From Mesostigma viride (Eukaryota > Streptophyta > Mesostigmatophyceae > Mesostigmatales > Mesostigmataceae): a stretch of DNA of 53,659 nt. The translations under genes were made by a program, and so were the position numbers. How positions within the stretch are numbered: position 1 is the first letter of the stretch; each line of letters opens with the position of its first letter. Below the pieces are notes generated by a model, which was given only the letters and a program-made list of their open reading frames with translations, was not told the origin of the DNA and made no database searches. Of this stretch, positions 14,605-27,700 are shown piece after piece. Location of the stretch: positions 1 through 53,659 of the forward strand of contig RPFO01000252.1 in the NCBI GenBank assembly GCA_009746045.1, given 5' to 3'.

Positions 14605-17600
14605 TCAGCGAGACATGAGCGTGGCGATGAGGGATTGTAGCTCGGCATCATCTGCGCCGACCCCGTTCATCCCCTGCTTTGATTGACTCGCCTCATTACT
14701 CGCATCAACTGACCACGGATTCAAACTGTTCATCCCCACGCCGCCCTTCTTCCCCGACAAGCCGACCGACGAGCCAAACCCTTGGCCAGTCGCCCACGGC
14801 GAGCCCCCGGAGCCAAACACGCCCCCCCCCACGGTGCCCGAACCCAACGTCGACCCCCACCCGTTCGCCAAAAGGCCGCTCCCTGAGGACCCCCAGCTGT
14901 CGCCCCAGAGCGACAACAGCGACGACGCGATGGGGAGGCCGTTAGAGCCCAGCAGCGGGGACCCATTACTGCTGCCGGCGACACCCCCCGCGAGCGAGGT
15001 CCCAAACACCCCCCCAGTGGACAACCTCTCTTTCGACGTGGCCGAGTCCTGGAGCGACCCGTGCTCCCCCCAGTAGTCCCGCATGCCGCCGTTCATGGTC
15101 GTGCCCGAGGACATCCCTGAGAGGGACCCCTGCGGGGGCAGCCCCCAGGGATCGCTGGGCGCACGGTCCTGCCCGGACGCTACGTCGCACGCCGACAGGT
15201 TCATGACCGCGGCCATGTCCCCCAGTGCGGCACCGTAGAGGCTGTCGCTGCTCGACTCGTGCGCGCCGCCGGCGCCCACGAGCGTGCTCCGGAGGAGCAA
15301 GGCGTACTGCGAGAGGGGGAGGCCGCTGCTGAGGTCCTCGCCATCAAACCGGCCGCCCAGGAGCGCGCTCTCGCTGCTATCGGGGTGGTCCATCACCTCG
15401 CGGCCGAGCACTTTGCTCCACTGGCCGCTGCTGCTCCCGCCCCCCCCGCTCCCGCTGCTGGCGCCGCCCCCGCTCATACCCGGCGCACGCAGACCGTTAC
15501 TGCTGGCAGATATGCCCCCGTGGGCCAGCAGGCTCCCCGAGGGCGCCGCGCCGTTGCCGTAAAAGTCGGAGCCTAGTGCGGAACGGCCGCCGCCACCGCT
15601 GTTGCCGCCGCTACTGCTAAAACCTGCCAAGGACGGGACCGCCCCCTGTGCAGTGCTCGCAGAGAAACTCCCCATGCCGTTGTTCCCATTGGCCTGCGCG
15701 GCCACGCCGTATTGGCTGGCCCCATTGCCCACTTCCCCCCACCCGTTGGCACCTTCCCCCATGCCCAGGGAGGGCGTGCTGCCATTGCCGCCACCCCCGC
15801 TGCTGCCCCAGGTATTGCTCCAACCTGTGGAGCCATCCAAAGCAGGCTTTCCGTTGGCGGTGGCGGCGACGGAGGCGAGGTTGGAGAATCCCAGGCCCCA
15901 GCCAGGGGCGGAGCTGGTGGACGTGGACACCCCCCCCAGGCTCTTGCCGTTGGCTGCAATTTGGTGCGCGCCCGTGGCTGCCATCGCTGTGGCAATATTG
16001 CTGCCAGGTGCCGCCGAATTGTGGCTGCCCGGTTGGGGCCAGCCGTTGGAGGGCGTGGGCGGGTTGGTGGCACGGAACTTGTTGCTGTTGCTACTGCTGG
16101 TGGTGCGGTGGCTACTGCTGCTGTCACTGGGCTTGGAGGGATGCCGTTGGAGCAAGCTGGCCTGCGCGGCCACCACGTCGCCGGCCGCATCGATCACGGC
16201 GGCGTAGACGGTGTCCTGTGCACGCATGGGGGGGGGGGAGTGACACACCAAGCAAGGGGGCATGCACGACAGGCAATTTTTCAGTTACATCGTTTTTAAG
16301 TGCAACACAAAACAAGGGAGGGGTAATCCGCGACCAAGGGAGGGCGTGACACACACGGGTGTGCTGGAGGAAGGGGATGCACCAGGAAAAGAGGGGAACA
16401 GGAAGTGCATGGGGGAGGAACGCAAAAGGGGGAGGATCACTAAAGGCGGGTGGTGCCAGGGACCAACTGAGGTGTGACGAACTTAGTAGGTTGCCTTGCG
16501 AAGCCGCAGGTGCATGTCCAATTAGAGGCCCTCCCTGGGTGCACACAGGGCGTGTGCACAGCACAAAAGGTGGGAAGCGGATGCGCTGCTCACCCTTGCG
16601 CTTCTTGTGACATGCCCTCTGCAGAGTGCAGCCCGAATACAGCCCTTTAATGCTTGCATACCCACCACAGCCCCATCCCTTGTTCTTGCCACTGCAGAGC
16701 CGCCGACAAAGCCTTGCACCCACAATGCCAACCCTTACCCTTTACTCTTCAACCCCCCACCCTTGACCCTGACGCTTGACCCCTGACGCACAAACAACAG
16801 CCCTGACTCTCACCCTTGCATCCGCAAAGCAGCTTTCAATCTCTGCCAGTTGCTCCAGCTCCAGCGTGATGTCCTGCAGAATGACAACCGCCAGCAATAC
16901 GCCGCAAGCATTCATGAAATCAAATGGTACAACGTAGCGATGCAATTGTCGATTTGAATCATGTTTTTACACAGTTAAACATATATGATGTACACACGCC
17001 ATGCGTGTTGATCTGATGGATGGCCTACCACGCCCGCTTGCGGCAAACCCCCCGCGGTGTGCCCATCCAGCAGCCATGCGACACAGCGCTCCAGGTCGCA
17101 CCCGTACGTCTGCACCGCCGCCACACACTGCCACTCGCTGAAGCCCAGCCTGCACGCAGGGAATGGAAATCGGGTGGGGGTGGGGGCGGGAGTGGGGTGA
17201 AGGGGGGTGGGCGAAGGAAAGAAAGGCATTTGTGAGATGTTTGATGAAACCATGAGGACATAATTTATTGGGGGAACGCGGCTGGGGACAGAAATTTTCA
17301 AAGGAAAGTGGCTAGGGAAAATTGGTGATGGTGTGGTGGTGGAGTAAGTCAAAGGGACACAGATAGGGAGGGACCGGGATGAAAGGCAGCCGGGTGAAAG
17401 GAGGCACAGTCAGACGAGGCGAATGGGGCAGGGGTGGAACCAAACGAAGGCAGAGACGGGCGAGGACAGATGATGCGGAGGTGGACGGATGGATAGCCCA
17501 CGAAGAGATCCGTTATTGCCAGCTGTTTGTACGCAACCAAGCAATACCTCTGAGACAGCCACCATAAAGAGCCGCCCCCTGCCAACTACTGCGGCTGCCC

Positions 17601-20600
17601 CCCCCGATATCTACGGCCACACACTCCACAACCACCCAACACCAACTGGCCACTATGGCAGCATTGCACACACCCTTCCTGGTGGCCACATCCCTCCCCT
17701 CCACCCCAAGGTGTGCTGCCGCAGCTGCTGCATGTGCCGCCCCCATGGAAGACTTGAGTTCACAGAATGTGCTGTATAAAACATAGCTGGTTTCTAAATT
17801 AACAGGGTGCCATAATATATGGTCCAAATCTTCCAGATTTGGGGCCTGCGCTGGTTGTCTAATTGATAACGTATTGAAGAAAATGTGACAAGAAACTAGA
17901 TGCTATCGACGTACTGTTGCAGCTGCTGTATGTGCAGCCGCGTCTTGCGCTCGTGAATAAGGGCCACTGCGCGCTCCCTCGGTGCGGGCAGTGCCATGAC
18001 CAGCTCCATCGCGCACGCGCACAGGCCGCCGCCGCCGCCACCACCGTGGGTGGAGGAGGAGACAGGGGAGGAGGGGGCGTCGGTGCCCGCGTTGGAGGAG
18101 GTCTCGGACAAGTTTGCCAGCAGCGCGGCCTGCTCTCGCTTCTTGGCCCGCTGGCTGTGCTTGCGCTCGTTCTTGGCACGCATCCTGGGGGCGAGCACAC
18201 AAAAGGCACAAGAGGGGAAGGGGAGGCACACACACACACGCAACGAGGGAGAGGAGCACACCAAGGCACACGGAAGGGGAGAAGCACAGAGCGACAAAGG
18301 CACACACGCATAATGGTGGGCACACGAGACATGTCAGCATGGGGGAAAGCAAGGGGAAGGGCACGGAGATGCATGGCACAGGCATGAACACGCGACTACA
18401 TGGCGACACTACATGGCAACACATTATCGTCAGCAACCCATCATCATCAGCTACCAATCACCATCAGCAACCCATCATCATCATCAACATGGCGACATAT
18501 CAGCAGCAGCAGCAACAACACATCATCATCAGCCCTCCCTTACATGGCCTCATGACTCCCTTCACCTTTCCCCCCCTACCCAACGAAACCTCGTGTATAA
18601 CTATTTGATAAAACGTCTCCATTCCTTGGCCTTGCACGCAAATTCCATAACTTAACTGATCCCCACCCCCCCACCCCCTCCCCCACCCCCTGTACTTGGC
18701 CTCTTGCCTCCCTGTCCCTCCCCCCCCTACTTGGGCTTGCGCGCATTCATGTATTGAATTAAACTCACCCCCCCCCCCCCCCCCCCCTCACTTAGGCTTG
18801 CGCGCATTCACACATGAAAGTAAGCAACGACCCCCCCTACTTGACCTTGCGCGCATGAATAAAACCAATGAGTCATCTTGCCCCCTTACTTGGCCTTGCG
18901 CGCATCCTCCTCGGTCATCACCGGTATCGCCCCGACCGGCAAATTCACCGCAGGCGGCTGAGAGCTGGGCGCGGTGGCCGGGCGTGGTGGCGGGACTGCC
19001 GCTGCTGCCGTCGCTGCGGCCGCTGGCGCGGCGGGCGTCTGCTGCTTGAGCACCGCGACGTGTGAACGCGAGAGGACCATGGTGAACCCGTTGGCGTCCG
19101 ACCCTTGTGACAGCGCTGGCGGCTGCTGCACCGCCTGGGTTTGTGACAAGGAGGACAGAACGGGCGCGGGGAATCCGTTGGCGGCGGCAGCATTACCGCT
19201 GTTGGGCACGGATGAAGGGTTCCCTCCCAACCCCATCGTGAAGCCGCCCTGGGTGGGGAACGGGGGCGCGAGCGTGTGAACTTGAGGCGATGGCTGCAGC
19301 CGCGCAGCCGCGAGCTGTCCAGCAGGAAGCTGTTGCGGCGGATGCGTGGCGGATGGTGGAAGCGGCTGGGCCAGCATCCGTTGCGGCGGATGGCTGGGTG
19401 GGCTTTGACCAAACGGCAGCGGCGGTGTGGTCCCCGTTTTAAGGAAGCCGTGCTGTGTCCACGGCAAGGGCAACGTATAGGGCGAAAACGGCACCAGGCC
19501 AGGGGGGAGATTAGGGCACGACTAAACAAGACAACGGCAAGAAATAAAGTCATGGGGCAAGCCACCGCAGGTCCCAGTGCCCACCACCAATACAGCACGT
19601 GCCTTCCAGCTCCTGCACAAAACCCAATACGTTATGCAGCAGCGGCCGCCTGCACGCCGACACAGGGGGTGGGGCGGCCACGGCAGGTAGGCGCTTTGAC
19701 TGATCACCACGAGCCGCACGCACCACAATTGGCCCTCAGATTGACACAGGCAAAGATGATCCGCGTGACGAGTACACCCCTGCAACACAGACATAGACAG
19801 GAAATAGATGGGATGAACACACGGTGCTACTTCATGAGTCACCCCCAATGCAAGGGCGAGAGAACGTGATGGGAGCATGCATGCGAATGTATGCTTTGGA
19901 CCTTCGCAAGTCCTCGTGTGATACACCACACTCACTCGTCGTAATCATAACGCCTCACATACTAGAGGACACGGAGTAGTGATGAACCAGCGGGCATGAC
20001 CACTCTGCATTCTCATCATGCATAACAACTGCTCCTATTCTCCCATGCCATGGACTAAACCACCAAATCTACCCACTCCACTGCTTTGCAAGGCCAACCC
20101 TGCTGCAGTTGAACCCTACTGTGAGTGGTTGGGCACCGCTTGTCAAACTTTTTCTGTCAAACTTTTTCTCAGACGCCGCACGCCAAGCTTCCTCACCTGC
20201 TGATACATGGCCGGCTGCGCTTGGTGGGGCGATGGCTGTTGCTGCTGCTGTTGGTAGAACGAAGTGGGGGGGCTACTCCCATGTAGCCTCGCACCCGCAG
20301 CGGCCGACCATGCATTGGGCTGCGGGGGTGGGGCCATCTCCGCGTCCCTTTTCAGCCCACTCCCCGATGATGACGACAACGACGAGCTGATACTGGCCAG
20401 GTCACTACTCGATCCCCGGAACCCCACAAGGTGGTTCTGCAGCAGCAGCTGTTGTTGTTGTTGTTGTTGCTGCTGCTGCTGCTGCTGTTGCTGCTGCTGT
20501 TGCTGCTGTTGACTGGACAGGTATTCGGAGTAGGTCTTGTACTGCGGCTCGTTGTCTTGGGAGGAGGCACCCAGGCCACCGTTCATGCCCAGGCCCACGC

Positions 20601-23600
20601 CACGCTGTGCTGCCGCGCTCGCCGCCAGCTCACGGTCCCGCAGGGCCTGGTGGAGAAAGGGAGGTTCCGATGCATTGGGTTGGTGCATGGGGCTCTTGAT
20701 GAGAAGGGAGGGAGGGGCAGGGGAGCGCCGTGTGTGTGGGGGGGGGGGGGGCATTCTGATACTGATGGGAAGCGCAGGGGAGGGGGTTTGTCCCATCAAC
20801 ATTACAGATCAAACCCATGAACCCCCCCCCCTCCCCCCAGTGCAGGTGAACATACCTGCATCATAAACGAGTAATAGGCATCCAGGCAGCGCTTGACCCC
20901 CCTCAACATGACGGAAACCATACGCCCCGCTCACCTTGGCTTTTCCCCCCGCCGCCAGCTCCCTCCGGGCGGCCGCCGCCGCCGCCGCGGCCGCCTCCTT
21001 GGTCATGTTGGTCCCTGCCAGGGTGATGTTCTGTGCCTTGGAGGGCGTGGTCGCGGCGGTGGACGACGTGCTCACGCGCGTGCTGCTGGAGGCGGAGCTA
21101 CCACCCGAGGATGCGCGGTCGCCAGTCAAGAGGAGAGCGGGGGAGTCGTCCTGGTTGGGAAGGGGGGTGCGATTGCACAGTGGATGAGGGAACACAGTTT
21201 TTGTGAGCTGGGTATGGAATGCCATGTGACAGGAATGTGGCATGCAGCGAGGTCAGTGGTGGCACAAGAGAGCGCAGGGGCACAACGGTGGGGCAAGACA
21301 CTGGAAAGGCTAAGACACTCTACAACAGTTGTGGTTGTTCTTCTTATTCTTCTTATCCATGTTATTGTTAAGACTATTATTATTATTATCATTATTATTA
21401 TTCCGCCATCTCCACCTCTACGAACTGTTTTGCACCTACCCGCTTGGACTTGGGCCCCTGGATGACCTTGAGGATGGTGATCCCGCTCACATTGGACGCG
21501 TTCAACACCTTGGCGGCACCGGAGGGCGGCGACGACGACAGAGTTGTTGAGGACGACGACCCACCGGCCTCTTTACCACCCTCCTTGTCCTTGTCGCTGC
21601 TCGCTTTTCGTTTGTCTTTATCCTTGTCGCGGTCACCCTCCCCGTCCCCTTTACCATCGTGGTCTTTTGTAGGCGTGCTCTCTTTGTCCTTGTCTTTCTC
21701 TTTGTCCTTGTCCTTCTTGACGGGGGTCGGCGCAAGCAGCGCGGGTTCAGGCATTTTTGCTTTCCGCCGCTTCTTGCTGCGGCCGTCAGGACAAGGAAAC
21801 AGGCCACAGAGACAGGTGCAGAGAACATGCCACCCCAGACGCGCAGGCACGAGGTTCCAAAGGGACAGCATGTGAGTGTGCACGGCACAAAAAATGCGTC
21901 AATCTGAAAAATGATCAACAAATACCCCCTTTCCGCCCGCCACCCCCCAAACCCAACAAACATCCCCCCAAACAGATTCCCTGCGCATGCCCCTGGGAAG
22001 CAGGCGCAGTCGAGTACCCCTTGACCACCGCTCATGCATCACCGCCCATGAAGGCAAGAAACGGGATGTGGTGGCAGCTGGCAGGTGATGCCACGTGCAC
22101 ACGAGACATGCAGATTCGAAAGGAAGTGTCCACAGGCACTTGCTAGCTCATCTATGCTATCCCCAAAGGTAAATATACCTATCGAAACAGAAATGAAGGG
22201 ACCAGCTGAAATAGGAAACCTACGACGGATTTACATATGGATGGTTGGTAGCTGACTACTCGTTCGGCATGTGGGCTAGGTTGGGATACGCACACCCCAT
22301 GCCCCACCGACTCTCACACAACTGCTAGGGCCTTGGCCTCCACTGCGGCACCATCCGGACTAGCCAGACATGGCATGCGTGCATCCTGCGCACGCTGCAT
22401 GTCACATGGGAGGTGCCTGGTGGGCGACACGTGCGCCAGCGCGATGTTGTGGTGCATCCATCGCTAAATATATATAGCATGTAGCTGTTAGTTGCGTTGG
22501 CAAGGTGTCCCCATTTGCTTTGATACTGTTCCTATGTTGCGCTTCTTTTACATGGCCGGTCTCATACCCGAAATGATGGTATATCACTCAAAATTGTTGT
22601 GTATTTTTAGGTACATAGTACTACTACTGTCTGTTGTGCCTTTAATGCTCTCACATCCGAAACTGGGGGGTTAACTCCTTTGTATGTCACTTCTTCCAAC
22701 AAAATCTGCTAGATTTCTCCACAGAGCTGTGGCAAGCACACCACGCCCGCACACACCTGTTGTCATTTCTGGCACGGATTGGATGCGATTTTGATACCTG
22801 TCGCCAGGTGGCGCAATGGGAGAGAAAAAGTGAGATGCAAGAACAAGTACAAAAGCACCATAAAATGATGAGATCAGCACCTTAAAATGACAAGATTAGC
22901 GCCCCCGCAGGGAGGGAGTACGTGGTACATGAGGCACATACATGTGTATGGATAACATCCCTGCAATGGTGTTGCACAACGTAGTAGACGCTTCAGTCTC
23001 ACGTCCCGCCAAACTGAGGCGAAACCACGAAATTATTGGACAAAAAGCAAGCTGCTGCCATCCATGATCTCAATGAGACAACCCGAGCAGGCCAGAAATC
23101 TGGAGAATCCGGATCACGGTAGCTCGAGGTGGCTGTTGCCTTATCTGCGTTTGTCGAGTCATTCAGGATTATGGAAATAAACGGCATGTTCATAACATGT
23201 GGTATATGAATGATGAGTCCATACATCTGCCTACTGTGACTGTGATAAATATAAAGTGCAGAACAATTGTACCAAAGAGATCGAGATGCTGGGCTCAGCC
23301 ATCTTATATACATGAAGCCATGTAGGCTCCCGCGGATTAAAATGTAAGAGCGGGACAACAGCTACCCAGCAACCATCCAGAGCGCCGAAAGATGCACAAT
23401 GGACCGGACAACCGTTACATGCACGAAGGGACAATACCAAACAAGTCCGAGCAATTTCCAAGCTTACCCTTCCGGGACAGGCCTTTTCATGCTCCGTAGC
23501 TTTTCCACAGCCTCTAGGACATTGAAAGCCGGTTTTCCTTTGCCTGAAAACGCAAGGAAAAGAACAGGTACAGCAGTGGGAACGCTCAGTCGCGTCCTGG

Positions 23601-23866
23601 GAACAGCAGGGTGGGGCTTGATGGCCCTACCAAACCAAAAAGACAGGTTTGGGGGCTTGCGCATCACATTTTTGGTACAATACGTACTTGTCCAATCTGA
23701 CGCTTTTCAAATACGCCTCCACACAGTGCTGATGATAAATCATAGGGCTCGGGCATGTTTCGAACGTGCAATCTATTGCGTTTAGTTCATCCTGCGTACT
23801 GTCGCAGTTCTCGCCGCAAAGATCGCATCTCCCCTCCAAATGGTGAAGCGACAGACTGCCCGCCAT
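14605..23866 (-). CDS. 12-exon zinc-module / poly-Gln / double UBA-like protein, 1319 aa
   Basis: Exons on the minus strand: 23866-23688, 23543-23468, 22797-22757, 21776-21440, 21150-20935, 20891-20856, 20646-20197, 19452-18890, 18184-17915, 17149-17029, 16873-16814, 16215-14605. All introns are GT-AG, phases agree at every join and the total (3960 nt) is a multiple of three. Residues 14-82 carry C14, C17, C33, C38, H45/H47, C48, C68, C72 and C82, a RING/PHD-like zinc module ending CPGRVSKSHPIRARNDN and a basic run SKKRRKAK. A Lys/Asp-rich region, Ala/Ser linker and poly-Gln tract follow. A UBA-like module (LGFSEWQCVAAVQTYG ... CVAWLLDG) lies near 723-752 and a second helical module near 764-810; the tail is Ser/Gly-rich. 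From memory this order resembles uncharacterised green-plant proteins. A nuclear ubiquitin- or RNA-linked adaptor role is inference. The tiny sixth exon and the 20196-19453 intron are the least certain parts. An upstream ATG at 23893 would add nine residues. Confidence 0.75.
17811..17868 (+). repeat. Dispersed short repeat, copy 1 (intronic)
   Basis: Contains ATGGTCCAAATCTTCCAGAT followed by a TTGGGGCCTGCGCTGGTTGT-type core and TCTAATTGATA. It shares this core and the same right end with copies at 23067-23175, 45751-45783 and 46399-46525. It lies in intron 9 of the 14605-23866 gene, antisense to it. Confidence 0.7.
18721..18900 (-). repeat. Tandem copies of an exon-end / 5' splice-site segment
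   Basis: The exon 8 end of the minus-strand gene reads GCGCGCAAGGCCAA followed by the donor GTAAGG (first intron base 18889). Very similar segments, each with a GT(A/G)(A/G)GG donor-like continuation, stand further into the intron with the G of GT at 18840, 18791 and 18730, about 50-60 bp apart. The intron start is thus a small tandem array of exon-end copies. They could act as decoy or alternative donors. Confidence 0.7.
20434..20513 (-). repeat. CAG/CAA triplet tract encoding poly-Gln
   Basis: In exon 7 of the minus-strand gene about 24 consecutive glutamine codons, CAG mixed with CAA, follow YSEYLSS. The tract is in frame and flanked by conserved-looking coding sequence on both sides. It is probably length-variable. 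The CAA interruptions would be expected to slow slippage. Confidence 0.85.
23067..23175 (-). repeat. Dispersed short repeat, copy 2 (intronic)
   Basis: The reverse complement reads CTCGACAAACGCAGAT, CTCGAGCTACCGTGATCC, then GGCCTGCTCGGGTTGTCTCA. It matches the repeat at 46399-46525 over about 110 bp and the other copies over the core. It lies in intron 2 of the minus-strand zinc/UBA gene, in the sense orientation. Confidence 0.75.
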
Positions 23867-24708
23867 GATTACAGTCTGACACAGACGGACCAATCAAAGG
23901 CTAATTACACCGCGGTGCCTCGTGGAAACAATTGCCGTGCAACCTCTCTCGCTCCCAAACAAACTCGTAAATTAGCTGTCGGTTTCCCAGCGGGCTTCTA
24001 GAGAAACGACAACCGCCATAGCATCCGTGGTTGATTGGTGATGGAGCCCAACAGGAGTGCTTTTTTGCGCGCGGTTGCGCTGTAAGTGTGATGTAGCCTC
24101 CAAGTCCGAGGAGCGAGGAGCCGGGCAATGGAAGACCGCTGTCAGTCCTATGGAAGACCTCTGGACTGGCTGACACATACGAGAATGGACGGCAGAAGAC
24201 GGTTAATATTGGATTAAAGAGTCGTGGCGCCGACGTACTTGTACACAAGGCACCGCTCGTCGCCCGCCGAAAGCGCGCCCCGGATAAATGCCGGATGCCC
24301 ACGTCAGCGGACGTGACATGCCAGTTTGGCGGTAAACTGGACAGCTGGTGGTCGTGACGGCTTCTGCTGGCGGAGGTGCGATCACTGCAGACAAAACCTA
24401 CTGAATCAATCGGGATTATTATGTGGCCTCGTTGCACACCACTTTCATGATTTATTTAGGTAGTTGCCGAGGATTAAAAGGTTACTGATGTGGCAGAGGA
24501 CCCAGTTGAGGACACACTTTATTTAGTAATAAGCTCTACCCATTCTCTGTTTTCATGGAATGGACGTTATCGTCCCATGCTACATACATGCAGCCCTGCT
24601 GCAGCTAACTTTCCTGGTAGGCTGTCCTGTTTAGGCATTTCCCCGACAGTCAATTTTGGGAAGTTCCCCTTCTGCGTGTGATTTTCCTTTACCATAAAGA
24701 ACACTACT
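23867..24708. promoter_or_regulatory. Shared upstream region of two divergent genes
   Basis: This 0.84-kb interval separates the minus-strand gene start (23866) from the candidate plus-strand start ATG at 24709. Short open frames occur on the minus strand but none has splice support or recognisable motifs. I see no clear TATA box. It is likely to hold promoter elements for both genes. Confidence 0.4.
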
Positions 24709-27700
24709 ATGGCCGCCGCTCAAGACAAGAGCTTGGAGCCTCGGCTGGCGATGCCGAACCCGGTAATGTATATACTCCTAATAAAGTTACTCAGATACGA
24801 TGCATTCGGGCAATAATTATTACTTCCTCGCGGTCTTGCATTGTGAGTCTTTCTATCAACTTATGTTGGCTTGCTTCCGGCCTCATATTTGTCGTTTGTG
24901 ATTGCCCATGGCTTCCGTCATTTGACCCCAAACGTCACCGTCGAACGCGCTTTAACCAATGCGTGCGGGATGCTGTCCCTGACGCAACTGCTGTCCCTGA
25001 CGCAACCAACCTGCAGTTGCCTGATGGGTCTCTCGGGTACGGTCTCTTACAGGGCTCGAAGCAGGCGGTCTTGAATTAAGCAGTCGTAGGTCTGGGTATT
25101 ACACTCGGCAGAATATTGGGTCTGCACTCGACAGAGTAATTTGCGCGCTTGAACAGACGGAGGGGTCGGTCACTTCGTTCCTAGGCCGATAATTGTGACC
25201 ACTTAAGAGGCCCAGGGTACTGCCAACGTGTCGACCATATGAAGCCTTCAACTCCAGCGGATGTATTCCTCCTTTGGTATTTTGTGTGCCTGGAAGGGAC
25301 TGTGGCCACCTACATTCATGTAATTTTAGTCAGCCAGGTCTACACAATGTCCAGAAGGCAAGTGGCGCTTGTCAGCACCCGCGTCCGCTGAGGAAGGCTT
25401 TCAGACATGTGGCCGTAGTGGGCGGGCCGCCTCTATGAACTGGGCCACCCGTGATCATGAACTGGGCCACCCGTGATCATGAACTGGGCCACCCGTGATC
25501 ATGCGCCGAAGGAAGTTGCATGCAATGACCGTGTTAAGTGTTTGGTGCAGTTACCGCACCATCGCTGAACCCACACACCAGAAGGTTTATTGAGTCTATA
25601 TAGCACCTAGGTAGGGGGGGAGGGGGGGAAAGAAAAAAAGCACAGGTTTGTGTGCACCGCTTGTTAATAATGTGCCACCGTTACTCTAATAATGTGCCAC
25701 CGTTACTCTAATAATGTGCCACCGTTACTCTAACAATCTCTACTAATGTGCTACGGCTACTGTGTTGCGGGTGCGGGTGGTCCCCCCTCGTGCCCCCACT
25801 GTTTCCGTGTCCCTTGCCCCAGGAACCAGACACCGCCCCTGCCAAAGTATTTTGTGGTCCAACAAGATAAGGAGATGGTGTGGGACCCGCGCTATGGGTG
25901 GACGTACGTAATGCCACTGCTTGCACCCGCCCCACACTGCTTGCACCCGCCCCACGCTGCTTGCACCCGCCCCACCCTGCTTGCACCCCATGCTCACTGC
26001 TTTGGGGCTTCTGCATCTTCTTGTTGTTGCCTCCCTCCGTCGCTCGTTCCCCACCTGCCCGCCCACCCATGTACCTGCACACCCAGCCGCCCGATTGCCC
26101 GCCCGGCACCCACCCACTTACCCTCCCTCCCTCTGTCGTCCTCTCCGGGCGGACAGCTCTATGAATGGGTGGCGGTCAGCCAGCCCGTTTACTTGCGGCC
26201 ATTTGTCATTCACTGTTGACCGGATGGCTGATATTCCAATACGCCTTCCTCTCCTTATTTATCCTTATTTGCTCACACTTTCAGTTCAATCTGCCTTCGT
26301 CTTCGTCTTCGTGGTCTCTTGCGTCCTCGGAGCCTTGCTTTAGGCAGTTCAGAACCCTTTCTGGCTCACTCACTTGCTTCCTTGCATCCTCACTGGCTTT
26401 CTTAAGAAATGAATCCCTGCTGCTGCTTGCTTTTTCGCTGGCTTGCTGGCGTCACTCCTCGCATCCTTGCTCTCCCCTTTGGGTGCGTCCCTGCAGATAT
26501 GATGTCTACTTGGAACCGTCACAGATGGCACTCGGCGTGGGCAGCGGCAGGTATGCATGGGCTCACTACCATCCACCACCCACTACCATCCACCACCCAC
26601 TACCATGCACCACCCACTACCATCCACCACCCACTACCATCCACCACCCACTACCATCCACCACCCACTACCATGCACCACCCACTACCATCCACCACCC
26701 ACTACCATCCACCACTACCTACTATCCACCACCCACTACCATCCACCACCAACTACCATCCACCACCCACTACCATCCACCACCCACTACCATCCACCAC
26801 CCACTACCATCCACCACCCACTACCATCCACCACCCACTACCATCCACCACCCACTACTATCCGCCACTACCTACTATCCACCACCCACTACCATCCACC
26901 ACCCACTACCATCCACCACCCACTACCATCCACCACCCACTACCATCCACCACCCACTACCATCCACCACCCACTACCATCCACCACCCACTACCATCCA
27001 CCACCCACTACCATCCACCACCCACTACCATCCACCACCAACTACCATCCACCACCCACTACCATCCACCACCCACTACCATCCACCACCCACTACCATC
27101 CACCACCCACTACCATCCACCACCCACTACCATCCACCACCCACTACCATCCACCACCCACTACCATCCACCACCCACTACCATCCACCACCCACTACCA
27201 TCCACCACTACCTACTATCCACCACCCACTACCATCCACCACCCTCTACCATCCACCACCCACTACCATCCACCACCCACTACCATCCACCACCCACTAC
27301 CATCCAGCCTCACTACTATCCACCAGGTTTCATGGCCTTGGGGGGGGGGGGCATAGCCATTAGCCATCAATATGAGACAGCAGGAAGATTTACCATGGGT
27401 TTCGGCAGCAGCCCACAAATGTTTGTAACTTGATACTGGTCGAAAACGAGGTAGGATCTGTGAGCCCGCCAGAGTAGTCGGCGGCAAGAAATTGCATGGA
27501 TTCATTGTTTTCTAAGAGACACAGGCGTTGGTGAACGGCATGTTGTTGGATGGTATGCTGGACGGCATATTGGACGGCAGAAATCGACAACGTCAACAAA
27601 GGGAGGCCATAGTTGGATAGACGTCTTAGTCATCGTGATTGGTTGGGCCAAGGTCAGCCGTTGTTGATGGCACAAGTACCAGCGATGGGAGCTTGGCCAT